The notes: a model not told the origin generated them from the sequence alone. Shown: positions 1-8,954, counted from the first letter of the stretch. The stretch is DNA of 43,385 nt from Alphaproteobacteria bacterium (GCA_018823905.1 JAHJHL010000183.1:1-43385), one strand, 5' to 3'. Translations and numbers: made by a program.

Positions 1-1054
1 CGCGATGTCGAAGGGCGATCACCGGCGCAAGATCACGCTGGCCGAATATGGCTTCCGCCTTCCGAGCTGCATCGACAACCGGCCGCTGCGCTTTGCCGAA
101 TGGGACATGATGCGGCCGCAGACGGTCAGCGTGTCGGCGACCCCCGGTACGTGGGAGATGGACCGCACCCAAGGCGTGTTCGCCGAACAGGTGATCCGTC
201 CCACCGGGCTGATCGACCCGCCGGTCGAGATCAAGCCGGTCGAGGAGCAGGTCGACGACCTGATCGTCGAGGCGAAAAGGACCGCCGCGGCAGGGTACCG
301 CACGCTGGTGACGACGCTTACCAAGCGGATGGCCGAAGATCTGACCGAATTCCTCCACGAAGCGGGGATGAAGGTGCGTTATATGCACAGCGACATCGAG
401 ACGCTGGAGCGCATCGAGATCATCCGCGACCTGCGGCTGGGGGTGTTCGACGTGCTGATCGGGATCAACTTGCTCCGCGAGGGGCTCGACATTCCCGAAT
501 GCGGGCTGGTCGCGATCCTCGACGCCGACAAGGAGGGGTTCCTGCGCAGTGAAACCAGCCTTGTCCAGACGATCGGCCGCGCCGCACGCAACGTCGATGG
601 CCGCGTCATCCTCTACGCCGACCGCATCACCGGCAGCATGGAACGCGCGATGCGGGAAACCGACCGCCGCCGCGAAAAACAGCGCGCCTATAACGAAGAA
701 CATGGCATCACCCCGACGACGATCAAACGCAACATCGGCGACATCATCGCGCATGTCGCGTCGAAGGACGGCGTCGTCATCGACATCGGCGAGGACAAGC
801 CCGCGCACATGGTCGGGCATAATCTGCGCGCGTATATCCAGGATCTGGAGAAACGGATGCGCGATGCCGCGGCGGATCTGGAGTTCGAGGAAGCCGGGCG
901 GCTGCGCGACGAAATCCGCAAGCTGGAGGCGGATGAGTTGGGCCTGCCCGCGGGCGAGCAGGTGGCGCCGCGGGTCGGGCGGAGCAACGAAGGCAAGCCC
1001 GGCACGCGCAAGGGGCGGTTCGGGAAGCAGAGCAAGACCAAGTGGGGGCGATAG
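1..1054 (+). CDS. uvrB: UvrABC excision nuclease subunit B, 3' part
   Basis: DNA damage-recognition helicase of nucleotide excision repair; it works with UvrA and UvrC in the cytoplasm. The gene enters from outside the window, and the first visible codons are mid-gene, so the ATG at 5 is not the real start. About 350 C-terminal residues are present. They include the YGFRLPS segment, the SATPG segment, the second helicase domain with [13 protein letters not shown], the QTIGRAARN motif VI, and a C-terminal UVR domain (about residues 280-312 of the visible part) that binds UvrC. The basic tail ends at TAG 1052-1054. Family membership is clear from these motifs. No SOS box can be judged because the promoter lies outside the window. 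Confidence 0.97.
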   Translation, partial: AMSKGDHRRKITLAEYGFRLPSCIDNRPLRFAEWDMMRPQTVSVSATPGTWEMDRTQGVFAEQVIRPTGLIDPPVEIKPVEEQVDDLIVEAKRTAAAGYRTLVTTLTKRMAEDLTEFLHEAGMKVRYMHSDIETLERIEIIRDLRLGVFDVLIGINLLREGLDIPECGLVAILDADKEGFLRSETSLVQTIGRAARNVDGRVILYADRITGSMERAMRETDRRREKQRAYNEEHGITPTTIKRNIGDIIAHVASKDGVVIDIGEDKPAHMVGHNLRAYIQDLEKRMRDAAADLEFEEAGRLRDEIRKLEADELGLPAGEQVAPRVGRSNEGKPGTRKGRFGKQSKTKWGR

Positions 1055-1153
1055 CGTTCCACCGCTCTGCGTAATCTGCTCAATAGTGTCCGCTGGCGGA
1101 CGGGGGTAATGTGAATCTACATCGGGTAGCGAAGGCTTCCGACGGATAGGGAT

Positions 1154-1525
1154 TTGCACGTGGACGAGCCGATTGACAAACCATCAAATGTCCTCTATAA
1201 AGGACAATCTTGCCAGCTGGCCGAAACCACCGAATTTGCCCGTTGGCTCGGCTCGTTGCGAGACATTCGGGCGGTTGCGAAGATCGCCGACCGCCTGAAA
1301 CGCGCGTCGAATGGTAATTTCGGAGACCATAAGTCCGTAAAGGGCGGCGTCTTTGAGATGCGGGTCGACTACGGACCGGGCTATCGGGTGTATTTCTTCC
1401 GGCGCGGCAAGGAGCTTGTCATTCTGCTGTGCGGCGGCGACAAGCGTAGTCAGGATGACGACGTCGCCCGCGCCAAGCGGTTAAAGGAAGAGATAGAAGG
1501 CCGTGACGGAGCTAAGACCCTTTGA
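1154..1525 (+). CDS. RelE/HigB-family toxin of a type II toxin-antitoxin pair
   Basis: Predicted mRNA-interferase-type toxin of the RelE/ParE superfamily (HigB-like 'addiction module killer' branch). Seen: TTEFARWLGSLRD near the N terminus, GPGYRVYF in the core strand, and LLCGGDKRSQ near the C terminus, all typical of this branch. The family is about 100 residues long and normally starts about nine residues before the EF of TTEF. The open frame given starts at TTG 1154 and adds about 18 unusual residues. A promoter-operator lies inside that extra part (1173-1206), so the real start may be later. A downstream candidate is CTG 1217, because there is no ATG or GTG in frame there. The last 23 bp overlap the antitoxin, so the pair is one operon. 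RNase activity is inferred from the family. Confidence 0.85.
   Translation: MHVDEPIDKPSNVLYKGQSCQLAETTEFARWLGSLRDIRAVAKIADRLKRASNGNFGDHKSVKGGVFEMRVDYGPGYRVYFFRRGKELVILLCGGDKRSQDDDVARAKRLKEEIEGRDGAKTL
1173..1206 (+). promoter_or_regulatory. Promoter and operator of the toxin-antitoxin operon
   Basis: A -35 box TTGACA (1173-1178) and a -10 box TATAAA (1196-1201) are separated by exactly 17 bp. The -10 box sits inside a perfect 6-bp inverted repeat, TGTCCT (1189-1194) and AGGACA (1201-1206). This is the usual arrangement for autorepression by an HTH antitoxin. Transcription would start near 1208. The boxes are seen directly; repression by the antitoxin is inferred. Confidence 0.75.
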
Positions 1526-1793
1526 TGCAGCAAGCTACCTCACGACCGAGGAGCATATTCTCTATTATCTCGAGGCAGCGATGGAAGGCAATGATCCAAA
1601 ACACATCGCCAGTGCGCTGGGCGATGTCGCCCGCTCGAAAGGCATGAGCGAGATCGCACGGAAAACCGGACTTGGCCGACAGGCACTTTACAATGCGCTG
1701 TCGGAAAACGGCAATCCGACACTGGAAACGCTCATGGCCGTGCTCAACGCCCTCGGCCTTGAATTGTCGGTGCAGCCCAAAAAGGCCGCGTAA
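1503..1793 (+). CDS. HigA-like antitoxin, HTH protein
   Basis: Antitoxin partner of the preceding toxin and probable autorepressor of the operon. It has 96 residues and a GTG start at 1503 inside the toxin 3' end (23-bp overlap, translational coupling). The N-terminal part has LTTEEHILYYLEAAMEGNDPK followed by the alanine-rich helix ASALGDVARSKGM, as in the 'addiction module antidote' family. A helix-turn-helix follows (SEIARKTGLGRQALYNALS, about residues 49-67), then NPTLETLMAVLNALG. The toxin-first gene order is typical of higBA. The likely operator is the inverted repeat at 1189-1206. Confidence 0.88.
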   Translation: MTELRPFDAASYLTTEEHILYYLEAAMEGNDPKHIASALGDVARSKGMSEIARKTGLGRQALYNALSENGNPTLETLMAVLNALGLELSVQPKKAA

Positions 1794-1883
1794 GTCCCTT
1801 CGACGAAACCTCGCCTGTTACCGACAAGTAGCCTTGCCCCCTCCCCGCGTGCTGCATAGGGTTCGCGCGCAACCGGGGAGAAA

Positions 1884-3395
1884 ATGCTGATGAAATCGGG
1901 TCTTTCGCTTATCGCGCTGGCGCTGGCCGCTGCCGCGCCTTCGGTGCTCTACGCGCAGGATAAACCTGCCGATAAGCCCAAGGCCGAAAAGCCCGCCGAT
2001 TACGAACCGCAGGTCCGCACGACAAAACTCAGCGGCACCTTCGGCGGCCAACGCATCAACTATGCCGCGACGATCGGCGAGACGATCATCAAGAACAAGG
2101 ACGGCGTGGCAGAGGTTGCGGTCGTCACCACCTCCTACGTCAAGGAACCGCGCGACCCGAACCGCCCGGTGACCTTCCTGTTCAACGGCGGCCCCGGCTC
2201 CGGCACCGTTTGGTTGATGATGGGGGCGTTCGGGCCGAAGCGCGTGGCAATCCCCGGCACCGGGGTCGACGATGGCGCGCCGCCCTATCCGATCGTCGAC
2301 AATCCGGATGCCTTGATGGACGTCACCGATGTCGTGTTCATCGATCCGCCCGGCACCGGCTTCTCGCACCTGATCGGCAAGGCCGACCCCAAGGATTATT
2401 ACGGGGTGACGCAGGATGCGAAGCTGGTCGCCGAGGTGATCCGCCGCTGGCTCAACGACAATGGCCGGTGGAACAGCCCCAAGTTTCTTGGCGGCGAAAG
2501 CTATGGCACGACGCGCTCGGCGGCGGTCGCCAACCAGTTGATGAACGCGACCTACAACGACGTTGCGCTGAACGGCATCATCCTGATCTCGACCGTGCTC
2601 GATTTTGCCGCGGGGTCGGACACCGCGGGCAACGAGCTGTCGTTCATCACCAACCTGCCGTCGATGGCGGTCACCGCGCTCTATCATGGCAAGGCGACCG
2701 GCGCCTCGCCCGAAGCCTTTGCCGAGGAAGCGCGGCAATGGGCGATCGGCCCCTACGCCTCGGCGCTGCTCAAAGGGCAGAAGTTGCAGGGCGAGGAGCG
2801 CGCCGCAATCCGCCGCGATCTGGCGCGCTTTACCGGCCTGTCCGAAACCTATCTCGACAGCGCCGACCTGCGCGTCACGCCGAGCCGTTTCTATAAGGAG
2901 CTACTGCGCGACCGCGGGCTGACCGTTGGGCGCCTCGACAGCCGCTACACCGGCAAGGATTATGACAGCGCCGGTGAAGAGCCCGACAACGATCCCAGCT
3001 TTTACGGCATCGACGCCAGCTATACCGCGGCCATCAACAGCTGGAGCCGCGACGGGCTGGGGTTCAAGACCGACCGCGAATATCAGTCGATCGGCGGCAT
3101 CGGCGGGCAATGGGACTGGCGCATCGGCGGCCGCGACACCAACGCATATCTGAACGTCGCGCCCTATATCGGACAGGCGCTGCGCGAAAATTCGGGGCTG
3201 AAGGTGCTGGTGGCGCAGGGCTATTATGATTTCGCGACGCCGTTCTTCGCCGCCGAATATGCGCTGTCGCGCACCGGCATTCCGCAGGACCGGATCAGTT
3301 ACACCTATTATGGCGCGGGCCATATGATGTATATCCGCGACGAGGATCGCCGCAAATTGTCGGAGGATGTGCGGGCGTTTATCCGGGCACGGTGA
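1884..3395 (+). CDS. Exported S10-family serine carboxypeptidase-like protein
   Basis: Predicted periplasmic serine peptidase of the S10 (serine carboxypeptidase) family, 503 residues. It starts at ATG 1884 behind the purine-rich stretch CCGGGGAG; ATG 1890 is an alternative. A Sec signal peptide ends near LYAQ (about residue 25) and is followed by a Lys/Pro-rich linker. Family signatures seen are NGGPGSG at 101-107, the nucleophile motif GGESYGTT with Ser206, an acidic residue in QGYYDFATPF (Asp449), and His480 in YGAGHMMY; these make a plausible catalytic triad. The gene stands alone between the toxin-antitoxin pair and the SDR gene. The substrate is unknown. Confidence 0.88.
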   Translation: MLMKSGLSLIALALAAAAPSVLYAQDKPADKPKAEKPADYEPQVRTTKLSGTFGGQRINYAATIGETIIKNKDGVAEVAVVTTSYVKEPRDPNRPVTFLFNGGPGSGTVWLMMGAFGPKRVAIPGTGVDDGAPPYPIVDNPDALMDVTDVVFIDPPGTGFSHLIGKADPKDYYGVTQDAKLVAEVIRRWLNDNGRWNSPKFLGGESYGTTRSAAVANQLMNATYNDVALNGIILISTVLDFAAGSDTAGNELSFITNLPSMAVTALYHGKATGASPEAFAEEARQWAIGPYASALLKGQKLQGEERAAIRRDLARFTGLSETYLDSADLRVTPSRFYKELLRDRGLTVGRLDSRYTGKDYDSAGEEPDNDPSFYGIDASYTAAINSWSRDGLGFKTDREYQSIGGIGGQWDWRIGGRDTNAYLNVAPYIGQALRENSGLKVLVAQGYYDFATPFFAAEYALSRTGIPQDRISYTYYGAGHMMYIRDEDRRKLSEDVRAFIRAR

Positions 3396-3473
3396 TCGCT
3401 GCGGGTCCTCAGGCTGCCAATTTGGTACGCCGCGCTAACTAGGGCATGATGGTGCCCGAAAGGAGCCATTCCC

Positions 3474-4469
3474 ATGCCCAGCCGCCATACACCCAGCCGA
3501 CGTGAACTGATTGCAAGCGCGGCGGCGCTGACCGCCGCCGCCCCTGCCCTGCTTCACGCCGCAACGCCCGCGGCAGCGCCTTCGCTAAAGGGCCGCACCA
3601 TCCTGATTACCGGCGCCTCGAGTGGCTTCGGCCGCGTCGGCGCGCTCTATTATGCAGGGCTGGGTGCGACGGTCATCGCGACGATGCGCGGGCTGCCGCG
3701 ACCCGAGGCCGATACGCTCGCCGCCCAAGCCGCGAAGGACAAGCTCGACCTGCATATCGTCGAGATCGACGTGACCAGCGATGCGTCGGTCGCGGCGGGA
3801 ACGGCCAAAGCACTGCAAATCGCCGGGGGACGGATCGACACGCTGATCAACAATGCCGGGATCGGCATTACCGGACCGGTCGAAGTGCAGGACATGGAAG
3901 CGACGAAGCTGATCTTCGACACCAATGTACTGGGCATCCAGCGGATGCAGCGCGCGTTGCTGCCGCAGATGCGCGCCGCGAAAAGCGGGCAGATCTTCAA
4001 TATTTCGTCGCAGCTGGGCCGCGTCATCGTCCCCGGCGGCGGCCATTATTCGGCGACGAAGTTCGCCGTCGAGGCGATGTCCGAACAGCTCGCCTATGAA
4101 CTGGTGACGCATGGCATCGAGGTGACCGTGATCCAGCCCGGCGGCTATCCGACCAAGGTGTGGGTCAATCGCAACGCCTATACCGGCGCGCTGCGGGAAC
4201 GCAGCGACGCCGAGCTTCTCGCGGCGTACGAACCGTTCACCAAGGGCATGGGGACCGAGGATGGCAGCGGGCGCAGCGCTGATCCGCTCGACGTACCGCG
4301 CGCGATTGCCGAAATCATGGCGATGCCCGCGGGCAAGCGGCCGCTGCGCCGCGCCGTCCATCCAGGCAACAAGCCGCAGGAAGCGATCAACCGCGTGTCG
4401 GCCGAAGTCCAACTGGCATGGCTGGGTGGATCGCCGCTGGGACCGCTGATCAAGGCGGTTCACGACTGA
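3474..4469 (+). CDS. Tat-exported SDR family oxidoreductase
   Basis: NAD(P)-dependent short-chain dehydrogenase/reductase, 331 residues, start ATG 3474 with AAAGGAG nearby. The N terminus carries a twin-arginine signal (SRRELIA, residues 8-14) and an Ala-rich hydrophobic stretch ending near residue 36, so export as a folded enzyme is predicted. The Rossmann glycine motif is TGASSGFG (46-53), NNAG is at 126-129, and the catalytic set is Ser178/179 with YSATK (Tyr192, Lys196). Most SDRs are cytoplasmic, so the signal peptide is unusual. The neighbours are separate units with gaps of 78 and 145 bp. The substrate cannot be told. Confidence 0.9.
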   Translation: MPSRHTPSRRELIASAAALTAAAPALLHAATPAAAPSLKGRTILITGASSGFGRVGALYYAGLGATVIATMRGLPRPEADTLAAQAAKDKLDLHIVEIDVTSDASVAAGTAKALQIAGGRIDTLINNAGIGITGPVEVQDMEATKLIFDTNVLGIQRMQRALLPQMRAAKSGQIFNISSQLGRVIVPGGGHYSATKFAVEAMSEQLAYELVTHGIEVTVIQPGGYPTKVWVNRNAYTGALRERSDAELLAAYEPFTKGMGTEDGSGRSADPLDVPRAIAEIMAMPAGKRPLRRAVHPGNKPQEAINRVSAEVQLAWLGGSPLGPLIKAVHD

Positions 4470-4478
4470 GCCGTCGCT

Positions 4479-4496
4479 ATGTCATTAGAGTGTCAC
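4479..4496 (+). promoter_or_regulatory. Pho box upstream of phoX
   Basis: Two 7-bp direct repeats, ATGTCAT (4479-4485) and GTGTCAC (4490-4496), are separated by 4 bp and so have the 11-bp period of a PhoB-binding Pho box (consensus CTGTCAT-N4-CTGTCAY). The site lies 118 bp before the phoX start. It fits induction under phosphate starvation. No clear -10 box was seen downstream. Confidence 0.7.
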
Positions 4497-4614
4497 GCGA
4501 ATCCTGCCTTTCTGACTTGGTGAAGCCATTGGGCTGACACCTCCCGCTGCCATCGGTGCGCCACCTCGTTCCGGACAAGTCAGTCCGGGGCTCAACCGAA
4601 AACAGGGGGACTGC

Positions 4615-6492
4615 ATGTCACATCTTACCGACGACGCCCGCGCGCCGTATCGCGGCGAATCCGCCAGTAATACGGCACCCGGCAGCCTGGAGGCGATCGT
4701 CGCCGCGAACCCCACCCGGCGTTCGCTATTGAAAAACGGCCTGCTCGGGCTGTCCGTGCTGCCCACCATGGCGCTGGCGGCGTGCGGCGACACCAGCGGC
4801 GATCCGCAGGTTACCCTGCCCCCGACCGGAGGGCCAACCCCCACGCCGACCCCGACCCCACCGCCGGTCAGCTACGCCGTGACCTTTGCCGCAGTTGCAG
4901 CGAACCAGAATGACGCGGTGACGGTCCCCGCGGGCTACACCGTCGATGTGCTGCTGAAGGCCGGCGATTCGGTGGAGAGCGGCGCCGCTTACACGGGCAG
5001 CTTCCCGACGCCGGCGATCGCCGAGAAATGGGCGGGCGGCAATCATGACGGCATGGAATATTTCGCTTTTCCCGGGGTCGACGCCAACAACCGCGGGCTG
5101 CTCGCGATCAATCACGAATATCCCGACCTCAACATCCTGATGTCGGGCAGCTACAACGCCGCGACCGCCACCGCCGATCAAAAGGCGCTGGTGCTGTCAG
5201 CCGTTGGCATCAGCGTCGTCGAAATCGCCAAGGGCAGCGATGGCAAATGGGCAGTGCAGTCGGGATCGACCTATAACCGCCGCTATACCGGCAACAGCAG
5301 CTACCGCGTCGGCGGCGCAGCTGCAGGCGTCGTCGCGGGTCCGGTCAAGGGCATGCTGAACAATTGCGCCAGCGGGCGGACCCCGTGGGGAACGTACCTG
5401 ACCTGCGAAGAAACGACCGACAATTATCTCGACCCGACGCAGCCCGCCAATGGCTATGGCTGGGTGATCGAAATCGACCCGCGCCGCGAACTGGCGCAGC
5501 CCACCAAGCGCACCGCGATGGGCCGCTTCGATCATGAAAATGTCGCGTTCCTGGAAAACAGCGACCGCCGCACCGCCTTTTACATGGGCGACGATTCCAC
5601 CCCCGGGTGCATCTATAAATTCGTACCCGACCGCGCGTATAGCGCGACGAACCGTGCCGCGAACACCGACCTGCTCGATTCGGGGACGCTCTATGTCGCG
5701 CGCTTCAACGGCGACGGCACGGGCGAGTGGCGCGCGCTGGTGGTGGGGCAGAACGGCCTCGCCGCCGGGGCGTCCGATCCGGGCAACACCAGCCAGAGCA
5801 CAACCCCGCCCGCCCCGACGATCGTCAATTTCAACAGCCAGGCCGATGTGCTGATCAACTGCAAGTCGGCGGCGCGTGTCGCGGGCGGCACGGTGATGGA
5901 CCGGCCCGAATGGATCACCGTCGCGCCCGACAACAGCGCGGTGTTCGTGACGCTGACCAACAACAGTGGTCGCCGCGTCACCAACCCGATGAACCCGCGC
6001 ACGACCAATCTGCACGGCCACATCATCAAGTTCAGCGAACAGGGCAATTCGCCGCTGGCGACGACCTTCCGCTGGGAAATCTTCCTGCTTGCGGGCGATC
6101 CGTCGCTGGCGGCGGGGGGCAGCAACCTGACCGGCAACATCAATGGCGACACTTTTTCCAGCCCCGACGGGATCGCCATCGATCCGCAGGGCCGACTGTG
6201 GGTACAGACCGACCACAGCGTCCCGGGCAATTCGGGCGTGTCGGGCCGCTCGATCGACCAGACCTTCGGGCATAACGCGATGTTCCATGTCGATCCAGTG
6301 ACGAAGCAGTCGAAACGCTTCCTCGTCGGGCCGCTGGGCTGCGAGATTACGGGTCTGACGTACACGCCGGACCTGCGCACCTTCTTCGTCAACATCCAGC
6401 ATCCGACGGGCAACTGGCCGGTGGCGGGGCAGCAGCCGCGCTCGTCGACGATCGTGGTGCGGCGAACCGACAACCAGCCGGTCGGCAACTGA
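4615..6492 (+). CDS. phoX: PhoX-family alkaline phosphatase, Tat-exported
   Basis: Calcium/iron-dependent alkaline phosphatase of the PhoX (DUF839) family, predicted to release phosphate from organic esters in the periplasm. It has 625 residues and starts at ATG 4615 after ACAGGGGGAC. A twin-arginine motif TRRSLLK (34-40) is followed by a hydrophobic stretch ending in LAACGD, which could also act as a lipobox. A Pro/Thr linker (about 72-88) precedes the catalytic domain. PhoX signatures seen are AINHEYPD, GRTPWGTYLTCEE, GRFDHENVAF and SSPDGIAIDPQGRLWVQTD. The Pho box at 4479-4496 supports the call. PhoX is common in marine and soil alphaproteobacteria. Confidence 0.93.
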   Translation: MSHLTDDARAPYRGESASNTAPGSLEAIVAANPTRRSLLKNGLLGLSVLPTMALAACGDTSGDPQVTLPPTGGPTPTPTPTPPPVSYAVTFAAVAANQNDAVTVPAGYTVDVLLKAGDSVESGAAYTGSFPTPAIAEKWAGGNHDGMEYFAFPGVDANNRGLLAINHEYPDLNILMSGSYNAATATADQKALVLSAVGISVVEIAKGSDGKWAVQSGSTYNRRYTGNSSYRVGGAAAGVVAGPVKGMLNNCASGRTPWGTYLTCEETTDNYLDPTQPANGYGWVIEIDPRRELAQPTKRTAMGRFDHENVAFLENSDRRTAFYMGDDSTPGCIYKFVPDRAYSATNRAANTDLLDSGTLYVARFNGDGTGEWRALVVGQNGLAAGASDPGNTSQSTTPPAPTIVNFNSQADVLINCKSAARVAGGTVMDRPEWITVAPDNSAVFVTLTNNSGRRVTNPMNPRTTNLHGHIIKFSEQGNSPLATTFRWEIFLLAGDPSLAAGGSNLTGNINGDTFSSPDGIAIDPQGRLWVQTDHSVPGNSGVSGRSIDQTFGHNAMFHVDPVTKQSKRFLVGPLGCEITGLTYTPDLRTFFVNIQHPTGNWPVAGQQPRSSTIVVRRTDNQPVGN

Positions 6493-6501
6493 TCCGGCTC
6501 G

Positions 6502-6535
6502 CCGCCCGCTTCCCGCATCAGCGAGGAGCGGGCGG
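6502..6535 (+). terminator. Stem-loop after phoX
   Basis: A perfect 9-bp GC-rich stem, CCGCCCGCT (6502-6510) and AGCGGGCGG (6527-6535), with a 16-nt loop starts 10 bp after the phoX stop. There is no T-run, so it could be a weak terminator or an mRNA 3' end protector. Confidence 0.45.
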
Positions 6536-6636
6536 TCGTCGGCATACCGGTGCACACGACAGATTTGGGATCGCAACCGTCCGTGGCATGACGGGCGCAG
6601 GAAACGGGGTAGGCATCGTCCTCGCCCGCCTAGGAG

Positions 6637-7032
6637 ATGTCGATGCGCACCTTTAGAACCGCGATGCTAGCGCTGGCGATCGGCATCATCGGCCATGGCG
6701 AACTAGCGAACGCCAAACCGGCGGCGCCGCGATCGGAGAAGCGCTGCGGTTGGCTCGATAATCCGACCCCCGCCAACTGGTGGCTCACCGATGCGGCGGG
6801 GCAACGGACCATCGGCTTACAGGGTAGTCATCAGGCACCGGGGCTGAACAGCCTGCCCGACATGCGCACAAAGGGCTGGGTCGAGACCAACGGTTCCTAT
6901 GGTTATGGATGCGCCTGCATGCGGGTGACGACTGACGAACCCAGCGGCCGGGTCACGCGCATCTATTCGGCGACGCCGCTCCCCATCAAGCGCTGTATCG
7001 CCGACAAGAAATTGCCGCCCCGCGATCGTTAA
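6637..7032 (+). CDS. DUF4087 domain protein, secreted
   Basis: Small exported protein of unknown function, 131 residues. The start is ATG 6637 with TAGGAG just upstream; ATG 6643 is an alternative. A signal peptide ends near ANAKP (about residue 27). The rest matches the DUF4087 pattern: RCGWLDNPTPANWWLTD, a TIGLQG strand, NGSYGYGCACM, and a late Cys (KRC). Conserved cysteines suggest disulphides in the periplasm. It is the only gene between phoX and the convergent CAP-domain gene, whose end lies 4 bp away. Confidence 0.82.
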   Translation: MSMRTFRTAMLALAIGIIGHGELANAKPAAPRSEKRCGWLDNPTPANWWLTDAAGQRTIGLQGSHQAPGLNSLPDMRTKGWVETNGSYGYGCACMRVTTDEPSGRVTRIYSATPLPIKRCIADKKLPPRDR

Positions 7033-7036
7033 ATGG

Positions 7037-7705
7037 TCAGCGCGGCGCAGGCGCAGGCGTGCGTTTCGGCGGCGGCGGCGGTGATCCGTCGGGGGTTTGT
7101 GACATCAAGGTCACGCACATCGTGCGATGGACGCGGTGCGGGCCGCAGGCGACACCGGCGTAGCGGTGCTCGGGGCGGAGCAGGCTGTGGCGGTGGCCGC
7201 GGTCGGGGACGCCGTCGTCGATCAGCAATTGATGCACCACCCCCGCGGGACTGTGGTGGCCATAGGTGATGACCTCGTTGACATAGGGGCCGCCGCCGCG
7301 CGCCTTCATCCGCTCACCGGGTCCGCTGCCGCGGGTGTAGTGGCCGACGGCACCCGAGCGCGACTGCACCGCGACATGATCGGCGGCGGCGCGTGCGAGC
7401 AGCTCGCTCTGTTGTAACCGCGCCCGCGGACTTTCGCGGCGCAGGTCGCGGATCGCTTCGTCGACCGCGGCGACGCCTTCGTTGGTCATGATGTCGATTT
7501 CGCTATCGTCGTCGGCGAGCAATAACCGATCGTCGAAACGGTCGCGATAAGCGCGCAGAACAGCGGTGTAACCCGCGGGATCGCTGCGAAAGCGATTGAG
7601 CTCGGCGAGCACGCCGGCTTCGAAGCGGCTGGGCGTAGCGCTGGCGGCGACCGCGCCTAGCCCCAGCACCAACGCGGCGGCAGTCCATCGAGAGAGTGTC
7701 GTCAT
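7037..7705 (-). CDS. CAP-domain (SCP/PR-1-like) secreted protein
   Basis: Extracellular or periplasmic CAP-superfamily protein, 222 residues from ATG 7705; an in-frame ATG at 7744 gives a longer form without a clean signal peptide. The signal peptide ends around VAASATP. CAP features seen are VLAELNRFRSDPAGY, a central AADHVAVQSR helix with a following His (VGHYTRG), and DRGHRHSLLRPEHRYAGVACG near the C terminus. These fit the family's His/Glu cavity. The tail is Pro-rich. The molecular role is unknown; bacterial members are linked to the cell envelope. It converges on the DUF4087 gene. Confidence 0.85.
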   Translation of the reverse strand: MTTLSRWTAAALVLGLGAVAASATPSRFEAGVLAELNRFRSDPAGYTAVLRAYRDRFDDRLLLADDDSEIDIMTNEGVAAVDEAIRDLRRESPRARLQQSELLARAAADHVAVQSRSGAVGHYTRGSGPGERMKARGGGPYVNEVITYGHHSPAGVVHQLLIDDGVPDRGHRHSLLRPEHRYAGVACGPHRVHRTMCVTLMSQTPDGSPPPPPKRTPAPAPR

Positions 7706-7836
7706 GGCACCCGCGATAAAGCCGCAAGACTGAACCGTTCGCAACGATAATCTGGCGCGTCAAAAGCTGGCGTCGCGAGCGACTTGGCGCTAGGGGCGCA
7801 GCAACAACGGCCTCACGCCGGTGACACGGAGTTTTT

Positions 7837-8934
7837 ATGGGTTTCAAATGCGGGATCGTCGGCCTGCCCAATGTCGGCAAGTCCACCCTGTTCAACGCGC
7901 TGACCGAAACGGCGGCGGCGCAGGCGGCCAATTATCCGTTCTGCACGATCGAGCCGAATATCGGCAATGTCGCGGTGCCCGACGCGCGGCTCCAAAAGCT
8001 GGCCGCCATCGCGAACAGCAAAAAGATCATCGCGACGCAGCTGGCGTTCGTCGACATCGCCGGGCTGGTCCGCGGCGCGTCGAAGGGCGAAGGTCTGGGC
8101 AACCAGTTCCTCGGCAACATCCGCGAAGTCGATGCCATCGTCCACGTCCTGCGCTGTTTCGAAGATGACGACATCCAGCACGTCGAAAACAAGGTCGATC
8201 CGGTCGCCGATGCCGAAACGGTCGAAACCGAATTGCTGCTGTCCGACCTCGAAAGCCTCGAAAAGCGCGTCCCCGCCTTTGTGAAAAAAGCCGCGCAGGG
8301 CGACAAGGAAGCCAAGATTGCGGCGTCGGTGCTGGGCCAGACGCTCGACCTGCTGCGCGAAGGCAAGCCCGCGCGGCTGACCGACCCCAAGGACGAGGAG
8401 GAAGCCCGCGTCCTGCGAACAGCGCAGCTGCTGACCTCAAAACCTGTGCTCTATGTCTGCAACGTCGATGAAGCCAGCGCCGCGAACGGCAATGCGTTCT
8501 CCGAAAAGGTGTTCGCCAAGGCGGCTGCCGAGGGCGCGCAGGCTGTTGTCGTGTCAGCGGCGATCGAGAGCGAGCTGGTGACGATGGACATGGCCGACCG
8601 GCTGGAGTTCCTCGAAGAGATGGGCCTGCACGAAACCGGCCTCGCGCGCGTCATCCGCGCCGGGTACGAGCTGCTCCACCTGATCACCTTCTTCACCGTC
8701 GGCCCGCAGGAAGCCCGCGCGTGGACCGTCCACACCGGCGCCACCGCCCCCGAAGCCGCGGGCGAAATCCACAGCGATTTCCAGAAGGGTTTCATCCGCG
8801 CCGAAACCATCGCCTATGACGACTATATCGCACTGGGCGGCGAAGCGCGCGCGCGCGAGGCGGGCAAGCTGAGGGCTGAGGGCAAGGCGTATGTCGTGCA
8901 TGACGGCGACGTGATGCACTTTTTGCATAGCTGA
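7837..8934 (+). CDS. ychF: YchF, redox-linked ribosome-binding ATPase
   Basis: OBG-family P-loop protein that prefers ATP over GTP, binds ribosomes and is linked to oxidative stress response; cytoplasmic. Length is 365 residues, usual for the family. The P-loop GLPNVGKS is at 9-16, the G3 motif DIAGLV at 73-78, and NVDE at 209-212 replaces the guanine-specific NKxD, explaining ATP preference in this family. A coiled-coil insert lies around 130-170, and the C-terminal TGS domain includes FFTVGPQEARAW and DFQKGFIRAE. It starts at ATG 7837 after ACGGAG. Confidence 0.97.
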   Translation: MGFKCGIVGLPNVGKSTLFNALTETAAAQAANYPFCTIEPNIGNVAVPDARLQKLAAIANSKKIIATQLAFVDIAGLVRGASKGEGLGNQFLGNIREVDAIVHVLRCFEDDDIQHVENKVDPVADAETVETELLLSDLESLEKRVPAFVKKAAQGDKEAKIAASVLGQTLDLLREGKPARLTDPKDEEEARVLRTAQLLTSKPVLYVCNVDEASAANGNAFSEKVFAKAAAEGAQAVVVSAAIESELVTMDMADRLEFLEEMGLHETGLARVIRAGYELLHLITFFTVGPQEARAWTVHTGATAPEAAGEIHSDFQKGFIRAETIAYDDYIALGGEARAREAGKLRAEGKAYVVHDGDVMHFLHS

Positions 8935-8954
8935 TAGCGAAGCGGATCAAACTT

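Noticed and set aside
1088-1101. GTCCGC-TG-GCGGAC hairpin after uvrB as terminator
   Set aside because: The loop is only two bases and there is no T-run; too weak to call.
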